From assembly GCA_963849885.1 (NCBI GenBank), contig CAWKIV010000006.1, positions 880,923 to 944,922 on the forward strand: a DNA stretch of 64,000 bases, written 5' to 3'. This document shows positions 1-8,929 of this stretch, one piece after another. Each line of letters begins with the position of its first letter. Position 1 is the stretch's first letter. The notes under the pieces are model-generated. The model did not search any database. It was not told the origin of the DNA and saw nothing but the letters and a program-made list of their open reading frames with translations. This DNA comes from CADCTP01 sp963849885 (lineage in GTDB: Bacteria; Actinomycetota; Actinomycetes; Mycobacteriales; CADCTP01). The translations under genes and the position numbers were made by a program.

Positions 1-633
1 GTCCTGCCGGAGGCGAGCGGCCCGCGGCACGGGGTGGAGGGCCGCGGCGAGCCGCTCCGCCTGCTCGTCCTCGGCGAGTCCACGGCGGCCGGGGTCGGCG
101 CCGCGACCCAGGCCGACGGGCTCGCCCGCGCCCTGGCCGCCGAGCTCGCCACCCGCGCCGACCGCCAGGTGTCCTGGTCGGTGGTGGGCCGGACCGGGAC
201 CACCGCCCGCGCCGCCCGGCGCCTGCTGGTCCCGCAGCTGGACGGGCCGGACTACGACGCCGTCCTGGTCGCCCTCGGGGTCAACGACCTGCTCCGGCTG
301 CGCTCCCGCCGGGCCTGGCGGCGCGACGTCGCCGCGCTGCTGGCCGCGCTGGCCGGGCACCTGCGCCCGGGCGGGCTGGTCGTCGTCGCCGGGCTGCCCG
401 ACCTGGGCCGGTTCCCGTCGCTGCCGCAGCCGCTGCGGGCCGTGCTCGCCCTGCACGCCCGGGCCCTGGACAGCGGGTCGGCCCAGGTCGCCGCGCGGAC
501 ACCGCACGCGGTGCACGCCCCGGCCCCGCCGCTGGAGGGCGACGACTTCTTCGCCACCGACGGCTTCCACCCGAGCGGCGCGGGCTACGCGCGGTGGGCG
601 CGGGCGCTCGCCGCCGGCTGGCCGCTGCGCTGA
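1..633 (+). CDS. SGNH/GDSL-family hydrolase, 5' end cut by window edge
   Basis: Predicted esterase or lipase of the SGNH hydrolase superfamily. The reading frame is open from base 1. The first in-frame start is GTG at 34, but the residues before it (LPEASGPRHG) look like conserved sequence of this family, so the true start probably lies outside the window. Counting from the GTG, block I is GES at residues 14-16 (nucleophile Ser16), block III Asn is in GVND (Asn84), and block V is D176-GF-H179 near the C-terminus. About 200 residues is normal for single-domain members. No signal peptide is visible in the part present. It converges on the acyl-CoA dehydrogenase with 13 bp between stops. The substrate cannot be inferred. 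Confidence 0.85.
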   Translation, partial: VLPEASGPRHGVEGRGEPLRLLVLGESTAAGVGAATQADGLARALAAELATRADRQVSWSVVGRTGTTARAARRLLVPQLDGPDYDAVLVALGVNDLLRLRSRRAWRRDVAALLAALAGHLRPGGLVVVAGLPDLGRFPSLPQPLRAVLALHARALDSGSAQVAARTPHAVHAPAPPLEGDDFFATDGFHPSGAGYARWARALAAGWPLR

Positions 634-646
634 CCGCCGGCGCGGG

Positions 647-1816
647 TCAGAAGGCGCTGATCCCGGTCAGGGCCCGGCCGATGATCAGCTTCTGCACCTG
701 GGTGGTGCCCTCGTACAAGGTCATCACCCGGGCGTCGCGGAGGTACTTGCCGACCGGGTACTCGTCGACGTAGCCGTACCCGCCGAAGACCTGCAGGCAG
801 TTGTTCGCCGCCCGGACGGCGGCCTCGCTGGCGAAGAGCTTGGCCTTGCTCGCGGCGAGCGACACCTTCTCCCCGCGGTCGAGCAGGTCGGCGGCCAGCC
901 AGGTCAGCATCCGGCCGGCGTCGACGTCCACCGCGGTGTCCGCGAGCAGCTCCTGCACCAGCTGGTGGGCCGCGATCGGCTTGCCGAACTGGACCCGCTC
1001 CTTCGCGTACGCGGTCGCCGCCTCCAGGCAGCCGCGGGCGATGCCGACGCAGCCGGCGGCGATGCTCATCCGGCCCTTGTCCAGCGCGGCCATGGCCAGC
1101 CGGAAGCCCTGACCCTCCTCGCCCAGCCGGTTCGCGTCCGGGACCCGGACCTCGTCCAGGTGCAGCGAGGCGGTGGCCTGGCCGCGCAGGCCGAGCTTGC
1201 CCTTGATCTCCCGCGCCTCGAAGCCGGCGCTGTCGGTGGGCACCAGGAACGCGGTGATCCCCTTCGGCCCCGGCCCGCCGGTGCGGGCGAAGACCAGCGC
1301 CACCTGGGCCCAGGTGCCGTTGGTGATGAACACCTTCTCCCCGGTCAGCAGCCAGTCCGCGTTCGATCCGGAGCCGTCCCGGACGGCGCGGGCGGTGAGG
1401 TTGCCGGCGTCCGAGCCGGTGCCCGGCTCGGTCAGCCCGAAGCAGGCCAGCGTGCTGCCGTCGGCGATGCCGGGCAGCCACTGCTTGCGCTGCTCGTCGC
1501 TGCCGTACCCGGCGATCGTCTTGCCGACCAGCCCGAGGCTGACGCTGACGATCCCGCGGATGGCCGAGTCGCCGCGGCCCAGCTCCTCCATCACCAGGCA
1601 GTACGACCGGTGGTCGACCGGGGTGCCGCCGAACTCCTCGTCCAGGGTCAGCCCGAGGAAGCCGAGCTCGCCGAGCCGGGCCACGATCGCCCGGTCCACC
1701 AGCTCGTCGCGGTCCCAGCGGGCCCGGTGCGGGACCACCTCGCGGTCCACGAAGTCGGCGGCGGTGGACCGGAGCAGCTGCTGCTCCGCTGTCAACCCAG
1801 CGAGGGCGAGCGTCAT
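647..1816 (-). CDS. acyl-CoA dehydrogenase
   Basis: FAD-dependent acyl-CoA dehydrogenase, 389 aa, the usual length. It oxidises an acyl-CoA to the trans-2-enoyl-CoA and passes electrons to ETF. The FAD/substrate signature CFGLTEPGTGSD sits in the middle domain. The C-terminal helical domain carries the probable catalytic Glu369 in LYEGT. The arrangement (Glu in the YEGT position, FGGYGY motif before it) fits short or branched-chain acyl-CoA dehydrogenases, but chain length cannot be fixed. The ATG at 1816 is preceded by TAGTGT with a 6-nt gap and no Shine-Dalgarno, which suggests a leaderless transcript. The gene stands alone. Confidence 0.93.
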   Translation of the reverse strand: MTLALAGLTAEQQLLRSTAADFVDREVVPHRARWDRDELVDRAIVARLGELGFLGLTLDEEFGGTPVDHRSYCLVMEELGRGDSAIRGIVSVSLGLVGKTIAGYGSDEQRKQWLPGIADGSTLACFGLTEPGTGSDAGNLTARAVRDGSGSNADWLLTGEKVFITNGTWAQVALVFARTGGPGPKGITAFLVPTDSAGFEAREIKGKLGLRGQATASLHLDEVRVPDANRLGEEGQGFRLAMAALDKGRMSIAAGCVGIARGCLEAATAYAKERVQFGKPIAAHQLVQELLADTAVDVDAGRMLTWLAADLLDRGEKVSLAASKAKLFASEAAVRAANNCLQVFGGYGYVDEYPVGKYLRDARVMTLYEGTTQVQKLIIGRALTGISAF

Positions 1817-1822
1817 GCCCGG

Positions 1823-1828
1823 ACACTA
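1823..1828 (-). promoter_or_regulatory. -10 box of a probable leaderless promoter (acyl-CoA dehydrogenase)
   Basis: TAGTGT on the minus strand ends 6 nt before the ATG at 1816. No purine-rich ribosome site lies between. A TANNNT box at this distance would start transcription at or next to the start codon. No -35 match is visible. Confidence 0.5.
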
Positions 1829-1952
1829 ACGCCGCCGCCCCGGCCGGCTCGCCGGGCAGCCTCGGTGGCCGGGCGATCACGTCTGCGCGTGTCCTCGTTC
1901 CGACACGCCGCGCCAGCGGGCATCCGGGGCGAGCCGGCGCGCGAACGTGATC

Positions 1953-2019
1953 GGCGGGCGGGGGGCGGCGGGGCGGCGGGGCGGCGGGGCGGCGGGGAGG
2001 CGGGGGGCGGGGGCGGCGG
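1953..2019 (+). repeat. G-rich low-complexity tract
   Basis: About 67 bp composed almost only of GGGG, GGCGG and GGGGCGG blocks on the plus strand, with many runs of three or more G. It lies directly before the flavoprotein gene at 2034 and upstream of its putative -10 box. It could fold as a G-quadruplex and is prone to slippage. Confidence 0.7.
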
Positions 2020-2020
2020 C

Positions 2021-2026
2021 TAGGTT
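2021..2026 (+). promoter_or_regulatory. -10 box of a probable leaderless promoter (CrtU-like gene)
   Basis: TAGGTT is followed after 7 nt by the GTG at 2034. There is no Shine-Dalgarno between them. It supports GTG 2034 as the start rather than any codon further upstream inside the G-rich tract. Confidence 0.45.
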
Positions 2027-2033
2027 GGCGGCC

Positions 2034-3524
2034 GTGCTGCGCGAGCTGGTGGGGATGCAGCGGCGGGCGGTGGTGACGCCGCGGGCGGACCAGCCGTGGC
2101 GGGTGCCGGCGCCGGCGTCCGCGATCGTGGTCGGCGGCGGGATCGCCGGCGTCTCGGCCGCCGTCGTGCTCGCCGAGCGCGGGGTGCGGGTGACGCTGCT
2201 GGAGGCGGCCGACCACCTCGGCGGGCGGCTCGGGGCGTGGCCGCGGCGGCTCGCCGACGGCTCGGAGCAGCTGGTCGAGCACGGCTTCCACGGCTTCTTC
2301 CGGCAGTACTACACCTGGCGGGCGCTGCTGCGCCGGATCGACCCGGAGCTCGGCTTCCTCCGCCCGCTCGGCGGCTACCCGGTGCTCTCCCGGCAGTGGC
2401 CGGCCGAGGACTTCGCCTCGCTGCCCGGGCTGCCGCCGGTCAACCTGCTCGCGCTGCTGGCCCGCTCGCCCAGCCTGCGGCTGCGGGACCTGCGGCACGC
2501 CGACCGGGTGCTCGCCTCGGCGCTGCTGGAGTTCGACCGGGTCCGGACGTACGCGGACTTCGACGCGATGACGGCGGCCGAGCTGCTGGACCGGCTGGCG
2601 CTGCCGGAGCGGGCCCGGGCGGTGCTCTTCGAGGTCTTCAGCCACTCCTTCTTCAACCGGGAGGAGGACTTCTCCGCCGCCGAGATGATCATGCTGTTCC
2701 ACTACTACTTCCTCGGCAACCCGGAGGGGCTGGGCCTGGACGCGCCGGTGGACGACCACGCGACCTGCATCTGGGAGCCGTTCGGGGCGCTGCTGGACAA
2801 GCTCGGGGCATCGGTACGGACCGGGCGGCCGGTGGACCGGGTCGAGCGGGTCGACGGCGGCTGGCAGGTCGGCGACGTCTCGGCCGGGCACCTGGTCCTG
2901 GCGGTGGACCCGGCCGCGCTGCGCCGGCTGGTCGCGGCGTCCGCCGGCCTGCCGGGCACCCTGCTGGCGCAGGCCGGCACGCTGACCACCAGCGCGCCGT
3001 ACGCGGTCGCCCGCTACTGGACCGACCGGCCGGTGGCCGCGGACCGGCCGGTCTTCGCCGGGGTCTCCCGGGAGGCCACAGTGGACTCGATCACCGTCTA
3101 CTCGCGACTCGAGGCCGGGGCGCGGGGGTGGGCGGCGCGGTCCGGCGGCGAGGTGGTCGAGCTGCACGCGTACGCGGCGCCGGACGGCATCGGCGCGGAC
3201 CAGGCGGCCGACCGGATGTGGGCCGAGCTGGGCGGGCTGTGGCCGGAGGTGCGGGACCTGCGGGTGCTGGAGCGGGCGGTGCGGGTCGGGCACGACGCGC
3301 CCGGCTTCCCGCCCGGCTCGGACGCCACCCGCCCGGGCGTGCGCACCGCCGACCCGACGCTGCTGCTGGCCGGCGACTGGGTGCGGCTGCCGTTCCCGTC
3401 CGCGCTGATGGAGCGGGCCGCGGTCACCGGCGTGCTGGCCGCCAACGACGTCCTCGCCGCCGCCGGCGCCCGCGCCGAACCCGTCCAGGTGATCCGCCCC
3501 CACGGCCTCCTCCACCGCCGGTGA
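2034..3524 (+). CDS. FAD-dependent oxidoreductase, isorenieratene synthase/carotenoid desaturase-like
   Basis: Flavoprotein of the phytoene desaturase / CrtU group, 496 aa from GTG 2034 (ATG 2055 is an alternative). The N-terminal Rossmann motif GGGIAG is at residues 34-39, followed by the acidic residue region LLEAADHLGGRLG. The segment EHGFHGFFRQYYTWRALLRR resembles CrtU-type beta-carotene desaturase/methylases. A C-terminal FAD-binding segment (LLLAGDWVRLPFPSALMERA) closes the fold. CrtU converts beta-carotene to aryl carotenoids, but no other carotenoid gene is nearby, so the substrate is uncertain. Some cyanobacterial homologues carry a Rieske domain, which is absent here. Confidence 0.8.
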   Translation: MLRELVGMQRRAVVTPRADQPWRVPAPASAIVVGGGIAGVSAAVVLAERGVRVTLLEAADHLGGRLGAWPRRLADGSEQLVEHGFHGFFRQYYTWRALLRRIDPELGFLRPLGGYPVLSRQWPAEDFASLPGLPPVNLLALLARSPSLRLRDLRHADRVLASALLEFDRVRTYADFDAMTAAELLDRLALPERARAVLFEVFSHSFFNREEDFSAAEMIMLFHYYFLGNPEGLGLDAPVDDHATCIWEPFGALLDKLGASVRTGRPVDRVERVDGGWQVGDVSAGHLVLAVDPAALRRLVAASAGLPGTLLAQAGTLTTSAPYAVARYWTDRPVAADRPVFAGVSREATVDSITVYSRLEAGARGWAARSGGEVVELHAYAAPDGIGADQAADRMWAELGGLWPEVRDLRVLERAVRVGHDAPGFPPGSDATRPGVRTADPTLLLAGDWVRLPFPSALMERAAVTGVLAANDVLAAAGARAEPVQVIRPHGLLHRR

Positions 3525-3608
3525 GGCCGCACCGACGAGGAATGTTGCAGGCGCAAGGACTGTTCGGGGCGGGTGCGAGACTGAGTCCACGCGACGGAGG
3601 AGAGACCC

Positions 3609-4607
3609 ATGCCCGCGGTGACGGTCGACGACATCCTGACCCTGCCCCGGCTGCGCACCCCGGACCCGGCGACCGACCGGCCCCGGCGGGTCGCCGCGGT
3701 GACCACCGCGCCGCGGGGCTTCGAGGGCGAGGGCTTCCCGGTCCGCCGCGCCTTCGCCGGCGTCGACCTGCGCGCGCTCGACCCGTTCATCCACATGGAT
3801 CAGATGGGCGAGGTGGAGTACGCCCCCGGCGAGCCCAAGGGCACCGCGTGGCACCCGCACCGCGGCTTCGAGACGGTCACCTACATCATCGACGGCACCT
3901 TCCTGCACCAGGACTCGCACGGCGGCGGCGGGGTGATCACCAACGGCGACACCCAGTGGATGACCGCCGGCTCCGGGCTGCTGCACATCGAGACCCCGCC
4001 GGAGGAGCTGGTCGTCTCCGGCGGCCTCTTCCACGGCATCCAGCTCTGGGTCAACCTGCCGGCCAAGGACAAGTGGTCGCCGCCGCGCTACCAGGACATC
4101 CGCGCCGGCAAGGTCTCGCTGCTGTCCTCCGCGGACGGCGGCGCGCTGGTCCGGGTCATCGCCGGCGAGCTGGACGGGCACGCCGGCCCGGGCGTGACGT
4201 ACACGCCGATCACGCTGGCGCACGCGACCGTCTCCCCCGGCGCCTCGGTCACCCTGCCGTGGCGGCCGGACTTCAACGCGCTGGTCTACGTGCTGTCCGG
4301 CGAGGGCACCGTCGGCGCCGAGCGCCGGCCGGTCCGGTCCGGCCAGCTGGCCGTGCTCGGTGCCGGCAGCTCGGTCACGGTGGCCGGCGACCCGACCCAG
4401 GACAGCCGGACCCCGGCGCTGGACCTGCTGCTGCTCGGCGGCCGGCCGATCCGGGAGCCGGTGGCCATGTACGGGCCGTTCGTCATGAACACCCGCGACG
4501 AGGTCGTCCGGGCCTTCGAGGACTTCCAGGCCGGCCGGCTCGGCACCGTCCCCGCCGGCGGTCTCCAGCCGCACTCCGGCGTGCACGGGGAGACCGGCCA
4601 GGACTGA
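3609..4607 (+). CDS. pirin family protein
   Basis: Bicupin protein of the pirin family, 332 aa. The N-terminal cupin shows the metal-ligand set of the family: H82 and H84 in HPHRGFETVT, then H126 and E128 in LLHIETP. The C-terminal cupin follows at roughly residues 185-290. Bacterial pirins include quercetin 2,3-dioxygenases and regulators of central enzymes, so the role cannot be pinned down. The ATG is preceded by GGAGGAGAG at good spacing. A hairpin and a tandem repeat follow the stop, before the next gene on the same strand. Confidence 0.93.
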   Translation: MPAVTVDDILTLPRLRTPDPATDRPRRVAAVTTAPRGFEGEGFPVRRAFAGVDLRALDPFIHMDQMGEVEYAPGEPKGTAWHPHRGFETVTYIIDGTFLHQDSHGGGGVITNGDTQWMTAGSGLLHIETPPEELVVSGGLFHGIQLWVNLPAKDKWSPPRYQDIRAGKVSLLSSADGGALVRVIAGELDGHAGPGVTYTPITLAHATVSPGASVTLPWRPDFNALVYVLSGEGTVGAERRPVRSGQLAVLGAGSSVTVAGDPTQDSRTPALDLLLLGGRPIREPVAMYGPFVMNTRDEVVRAFEDFQAGRLGTVPAGGLQPHSGVHGETGQD

Positions 4608-4643
4608 CCACCCCGGTCCGGTACGAGTGACGGCGGCGGGCGC

Positions 4644-4671
4644 CGAGTGACGGCGCCCGCGCCGTCACTCG
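4644..4671. terminator. perfect 12-bp hairpin after the pirin gene
   Basis: CGAGTGACGGCG pairs perfectly with CGCCGTCACTCG across a 4-nt loop (CCCG). It lies 37 bp after the pirin stop. No T-tract follows, as is usual for actinobacterial terminator-like hairpins. Its right arm is the beginning of the tandem repeat that follows. Confidence 0.5.
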
Positions 4672-4750
4672 CGGGCGGGACCCGTCACTCGCGGGCGGGA
4701 CCCGTCACTCGCGGGCGGGACCCGTCACTCGCGGGCGGGACCCGTCACTC
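4664..4750 (+). repeat. 20-bp tandem repeat, four copies plus a partial copy
   Basis: The unit GTCACTCGCGGGCGGGACCC occurs four times without change (4664-4683, 4684-4703, 4704-4723, 4724-4743) and begins a fifth time. The inverted form GAGTGACGG is present twice just upstream. The array ends 20 bp before the start codon at 4770, so it covers the upstream promoter region of the aldo/keto reductase. Confidence 0.9.
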
Positions 4751-4757
4751 GGGCGCC

Positions 4758-4763
4758 TAGGCT
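4758..4763 (+). promoter_or_regulatory. -10 box of a probable leaderless promoter (aldo/keto reductase)
   Basis: TAGGCT is followed after exactly 6 nt by GTG 4770, with no Shine-Dalgarno. The tandem repeat occupies the expected -35 zone and gives no TTGAC-like match. Confidence 0.5.
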
Positions 4764-4769
4764 CGCGGC

Positions 4770-5798
4770 GTGACGTACGGCGCGGCGGACGGCCGCTACG
4801 AGCGGATGGAGTACCGGCGGTGCGGGCGCAGCGGGCTGCTGCTGCCGGCGCTGTCGCTGGGGCTGTGGCACAACTTCGGCCACGACCGGCCGTACGAGAC
4901 CCAGCGGGCGATCGTCCGGCGCGCCTTCGACCTCGGCATCACCCACTTCGACCTGGCCAACAACTACGGCCCGCCGTACGGCTCGGCCGAGGTCAACTTC
5001 GGCCGGCTGCTGGCCGGCGACCTCCGGCCGTACCGGGACGAGCTGGTGATCTCGACCAAGGCCGGGTACGACATGTGGCCCGGTCCGTACGGCGACCGCG
5101 GGTCGCGGAAGTACCTGCTGGCGAGCCTGGACCAGTCGCTGGCCCGGATGGGCCTGGACTACGTCGACATCTTCTACTCGCACCGGCTGGACCCGGACAC
5201 CCCGCTCGAGGAGACGATGGGCGCGCTCGACCGGGCCGTCCGGGCCGGCAAGGCCCTCTACGCCGGCATCTCCTCGTACAGCTCGGAGCGGACCCGGCAG
5301 GCGGCCGCGATCCTGCGGGACCTGGGCACGCCGCTGCTGATCCACCAGCCGTCGTACTCGATGATCAACCGCTGGATCGAGGACGACCACCTGCTGGACA
5401 CGCTGGCCGAGGTCGGCGCCGGCTGCATCGCCTTCTCCCCGCTGGCCCAGGGGCTGCTCACCGACCGCTACCTGGACGGGGTGCCGGCCGACTCGCGGGT
5501 GGCCACCGGCGGCGCGATGGACCGGGACATGCTCACCGACGACCGGCTGGACCGCGTGCGCGCGCTCGACGCGGTGGCCGGCCGGCGCGGCCAGTCGCTG
5601 GCCCAGCTCGCCCTGGTCTGGGCGCTGCGCGACCCGCGGATGACCTCGCTGGTGATCGGGGCCAGCAGCGTCGCCCAGCTGGAGGCCAACGTGGCCGCGC
5701 TGGACCGCACCGAGCTGTCCGGCGAGGAGCTGGCCGAGATCGACCGGCACGCCACCGAGGCCGGCGTGAACCTGTGGGAGTCGTCCAGCTCCGGGTGA
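4770..5798 (+). CDS. yghZ: L-glyceraldehyde 3-phosphate reductase, YghZ-type aldo/keto reductase
   Basis: NADPH-dependent aldo/keto reductase, 342 aa, closely resembling E. coli YghZ along its length (segments LPALSLGLWHNFGH, HFDLANNYGPP, STKAGYDMWPGPYG and YVDIFYSHR are nearly the same). The catalytic tetrad is Asp61, Tyr67, Lys97 and His138. YghZ reduces L-glyceraldehyde 3-phosphate and methylglyoxal, so a detoxification role is likely. GTG 4770 is taken as the start because of the TAGGCT box 6 nt upstream; ATG 4806 is an internal alternative. The gene appears monocistronic. Confidence 0.92.
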   Translation: MTYGAADGRYERMEYRRCGRSGLLLPALSLGLWHNFGHDRPYETQRAIVRRAFDLGITHFDLANNYGPPYGSAEVNFGRLLAGDLRPYRDELVISTKAGYDMWPGPYGDRGSRKYLLASLDQSLARMGLDYVDIFYSHRLDPDTPLEETMGALDRAVRAGKALYAGISSYSSERTRQAAAILRDLGTPLLIHQPSYSMINRWIEDDHLLDTLAEVGAGCIAFSPLAQGLLTDRYLDGVPADSRVATGGAMDRDMLTDDRLDRVRALDAVAGRRGQSLAQLALVWALRDPRMTSLVIGASSVAQLEANVAALDRTELSGEELAEIDRHATEAGVNLWESSSSG

Positions 5799-5822
5799 CG
5801 ATCGGGGCCGTTCGAGCATAAT
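5795..5822 (+). promoter_or_regulatory. possible sigma-70-type promoter before the HATPase gene
   Basis: GTGACG (5795-5800), a 16-nt spacer and CATAAT (5817-5822) resemble -35 and -10 hexamers. The pair overlaps the stop codon of the preceding gene and would give a leader of about 30 nt to GTG 5860. The -35 match is moderate. Confidence 0.35.
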
Positions 5823-5859
5823 CCGGGCGGGACACGCCGACCGGGCGTTTCGCCGACTG

Positions 5860-6300
5860 GTGGGTGGAGACGACTCCATCGACGCCGACCGAGTCGAGCG
5901 GAGCGGGAGGATGGACGCCGAGGTGACGCTGCCGAGCGGACCGGAGGGGGCGAGCTTCGCCCGCCGGGCGACCGCGCGCGCCGCCGAGCTGTGGCGGCTG
6001 GACCGGGAGATGACCGAGACCGCGCTGCTCCTGGTCAGCGAGCTGGCCACCAACGCCATCCGGCACGGGACCCCGCCGGTGCGGCTGTCCCTGCGGCTGG
6101 ACGCCGACCGGCTGCGGGTCGAGGTCACCGACAGCTCGCCGCAGCTGCCCCGGGTCCGCCGGCCGGGCCCCGACCAGGCCAGCGGGCGCGGGCTGCACAT
6201 CGTGCAGCAGCTCGCCGCCCGCTGGGGCTCCCACGTCACCGGCAGCCGGCTCGGCAAGACCGTCTGGTTCGAGCTGAGCGGGATGCTGCGCGGCCGCTGA
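5860..6300 (+). CDS. ATP-binding protein, RsbW/anti-sigma-like HATPase
   Basis: Single HATPase_c_2 domain protein, 146 aa, of the RsbW-like class abundant in actinomycetes. The N-box is ELATNAIRH (Glu61, Asn65), the G1 Asp is Asp91 in EVTDSSP, and the G2 loop is GRGLHIV near residue 110. Such proteins are serine kinases or anti-sigma factors acting on STAS-domain antagonists. No partner sigma or STAS gene is adjacent, so the target is unknown. GTG 5860 is used. ATG 5911 is in frame, but the purine stretch GGGAGG touches it with no spacer, so it is less likely. Confidence 0.85.
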   Translation: MGGDDSIDADRVERSGRMDAEVTLPSGPEGASFARRATARAAELWRLDREMTETALLLVSELATNAIRHGTPPVRLSLRLDADRLRVEVTDSSPQLPRVRRPGPDQASGRGLHIVQQLAARWGSHVTGSRLGKTVWFELSGMLRGR

Positions 6301-6369
6301 CCCCGGCCCCGGGAATCGCCCACCGACGCCGGTCGTGGCACAGTGACGCCGGACACGGCAGAGGGTGGC

Positions 6370-8929
6370 ATGACGACGGAGCGGTTCCAGGTCGCCGCGG
6401 CGGCTGCCGCGGGGCTGGTGCTCGCCGTGCTCGCGGTGGCGGGCCTCGGGATGGTGCCCCGGGAGACCGCGGTCACCGCCGTGGAGCTGGCCCAGGTGGC
6501 CGCGGCCGCGCTCGCCGCGGCCTGCTGCGGGCGGACCGGCTGGCGGGCCACCGGTCCCGAGCGGCGGTGGCGGCTGCTGGTGGCGCTGGGCATCGGCGCC
6601 TGGGGCCTCGCCCGCGCCGCCCGCACCTGGGCCGGGCTGGCCGGCACCGACCCCGGCTCGCCGGCGGTGGCCGACGGCAGCCAGCTCCTGCTCGCCGCCT
6701 TCGTGCTGCCCGCGCTGGTCGTCTTCGCCACCGAGGGCACCCGGCTGCCGCCGCGGCCGGTGGTCCGGGACGGCGAGGACGAGACCGGCCGGTCGGTGCC
6801 GGTGCTGGTGCTGGACGGGCTGGTGGTGATCGGCTCGCTGCTCACCCTGGCCTGGTCCAGCACCCTCGGCGTGGTCGTCCGCGGCGACACCGACGGCCCG
6901 GTCGACCTGCTGGTCGAGGTGGCCGACCCGCTGGTCGACCTGGTGCTGATCACCGTCGTGGTGCTGCTGGCCGCGGTCCGCCGGGTCCGCTGGCGACCGC
7001 CGCTGCTGCTGCTCGGCCTCGGGCTGGTCGCCATCGCGCTGTCCGACAGCCTCGCCGGCTGGCTGCGCAACAGCGGCGCGGCCGCCGTGCACCCCCTGGT
7101 CGAGGCGGGCGCGGTGGCCGGCGCGGTGCTGGTCGCGCTGGCCGCCGTGGTGCCCGAGGCGCCGGCCTCGCCGACCCGGCGGCGGATCGCGCTGCCGGCC
7201 TGGGCGTACCTGCTGGTGCCGTACCTGCCGCTGACCGCGGTGGGCCTGCTGATGACCGGGCAGACCGCGGCCGGGGTGCGGCTGGACCCGGTGGAGATCT
7301 ACGCCGGGATGCTGGTCATGCTGCTGGTGGTCACCCGGCAGCTGCTCACCCTCCGGGAAAACCTCACGCTGCTGCAGCGGGTCCGCGACGGCCGCCGGCA
7401 GCTGGCCCACCTCGCCTTCCACGACCCGCTCACCGGGCTGGTCAACCGGGCCCTGTTCGGCGACCGGCTGGCGCACGCGGTCGAGCTGCACCGCCGGGAC
7501 GGCCGGCCGGTCGCGCTGCTCTTCTGCGACCTCGACGACTTCAAGACCGTGAACGACAGCCTCGGCCACGGCGCCGGCGACGAGCTGCTCCGGCAGGTCG
7601 CGCAGCGGCTGGCCGGCACCGTCCGGTCCTCGGACACCGTGGCCCGGCTGGGCGGGGACGAGTTCGCGGTGCTCTTCGAGGGCGGCGGCCGGGCCGACCG
7701 GGCCGCGGCGGTGGAGCGGCTGGTCGCGGCGCTGCGGCTGCCGTTCACGCTGGACGCGCGGGGCCCGGACCGTACGGTGCAGCCTCGGGCTGGTCGCCGC
7801 GGACGAGCCCGGTCCGGACGTGTCCCCGGACCTGCTGCTGCACCAGGCGGACGGCGCGATGTACGAGGCCAAGCGGCAGGGCGGCGGCCAGGTGGTCACC
7901 TACCGGCCCGGGGAGACGCCGACGCACACCGACCCGGACCTGCCCGAGCGGCTGGCCCGGGCGCTGCGCCGCGGGGTGTCGGCCAGCGAGGACGACGGGC
8001 TGCGGGTGCACTACCAGCCGATCGTGCGGATCGCGGACGGCACCACGGTCGCGCTGGAGGCGCTGGCCCGGTGGACCGACCCGGCCCGCGGGCCGGTGCC
8101 GCCGGACGTGTTCGTCGCGGTGGCCGAGCGCACCGGGCTGGTCGGCGAGCTGGACGACCGGGTGCTGGAGCAGGCCTGCCGGGACCTGGCCGCGCTGCGC
8201 AAGAAGCTCGGCCGCGGGCTGGCCGTGCACGTCAACGTCTCCGCCACCCGGCTGCACGACCCCCAGCTGGAGCGGACGGTGTGCGGCGCGCTGGAGCGGC
8301 ACGGGCTGCCCGGCGGCGCGCTGGTGCTGGAGATCACCGAGACCAGCCGGGTGCCCGACCCGGACGCCGCCTCCCGGATCCTGCAGCGGCTGCGGACGGC
8401 CGGCGTCCGGGTCGCGCTGGACGACTTCGGCACCGGCTACGGCACGCTGGCGCACCTGCACCTGCTCCCGGTCGACGTGGTCAAGCTGGACCGGACGCTG
8501 ACCACCCCGGACCCGGAGCAGGCGGAGCGGCTGCGGCGCTCGGTGGTCACCATCTCCCGGGCGCTGGGCATGCTGGTCGTCGCCGAGGGGGTGGAGACGA
8601 TGCGGCAGGCCGCCGGGCTGCACCGGCTGGGCTGCGACCTCGCCCAGGGCTGGCTGTACGGCCGGCCGGTGGCGGTGCCGGACCTGCGGCTGGTGCCGGC
8701 GCGGGTGCCGGACCTGCCGGCGCCGCGGCTCACCGGAGCCGGACGCCGGCGACCGGGGTCGGGACCGGGGTCGGGACCGGGTCCGGGACCGGGGCCGCCG
8801 GTCCGGTCGGCGCCGCGCCCGGGCCGGCCGGGAACGGCGGCGGTCCGCACCCGGCCACCCGGCCCACTCCCGCCGTCCGCCCCGCCTGACCGCCCCGGCC
8901 GCTGGATCAGGCGGGACGGCGGGCGGTGA
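6370..8929 (+). CDS. membrane GGDEF-EAL protein (c-di-GMP turnover), frameshifted
   Basis: Membrane protein with about eight N-terminal hydrophobic segments, then GGDEF and EAL domains. The first frame runs from ATG 6370 through an intact GGDEF motif (RLGGDEFAVLF, about 7646-7678) and then loses homology near 7770, continuing as low-complexity sequence to a stop at 8889. The conserved end of the GGDEF domain (CSLGLVAADEP, then QADGAMYEAKRQGGG) and the whole EAL domain (EALARW; DDFGTGYG) continue in the next forward frame from about 7772 to the TGA at 8929. One extra nucleotide near 7770-7778 explains the break. As written the enzyme would be split, with GTG 7820 the first start available to the second half. 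The C-terminus ends in a Gly-Pro-Ser repeat and overlaps the convergent methyltransferase by 23 bp. Confidence 0.85.

Noticed and set aside
585..4586. 1333-codon open frame on the minus strand across the acyl-CoA dehydrogenase, CrtU-like and pirin genes
   Set aside because: Third-position GC bias of the real genes removes stops from other frames. The product is Arg/Pro/Ala-rich with no domain, and three well-supported genes occupy the region.
4664..4750. CRISPR array
   Set aside because: Repeats are directly adjacent with no spacers, and no cas gene is nearby. It is a plain tandem repeat.
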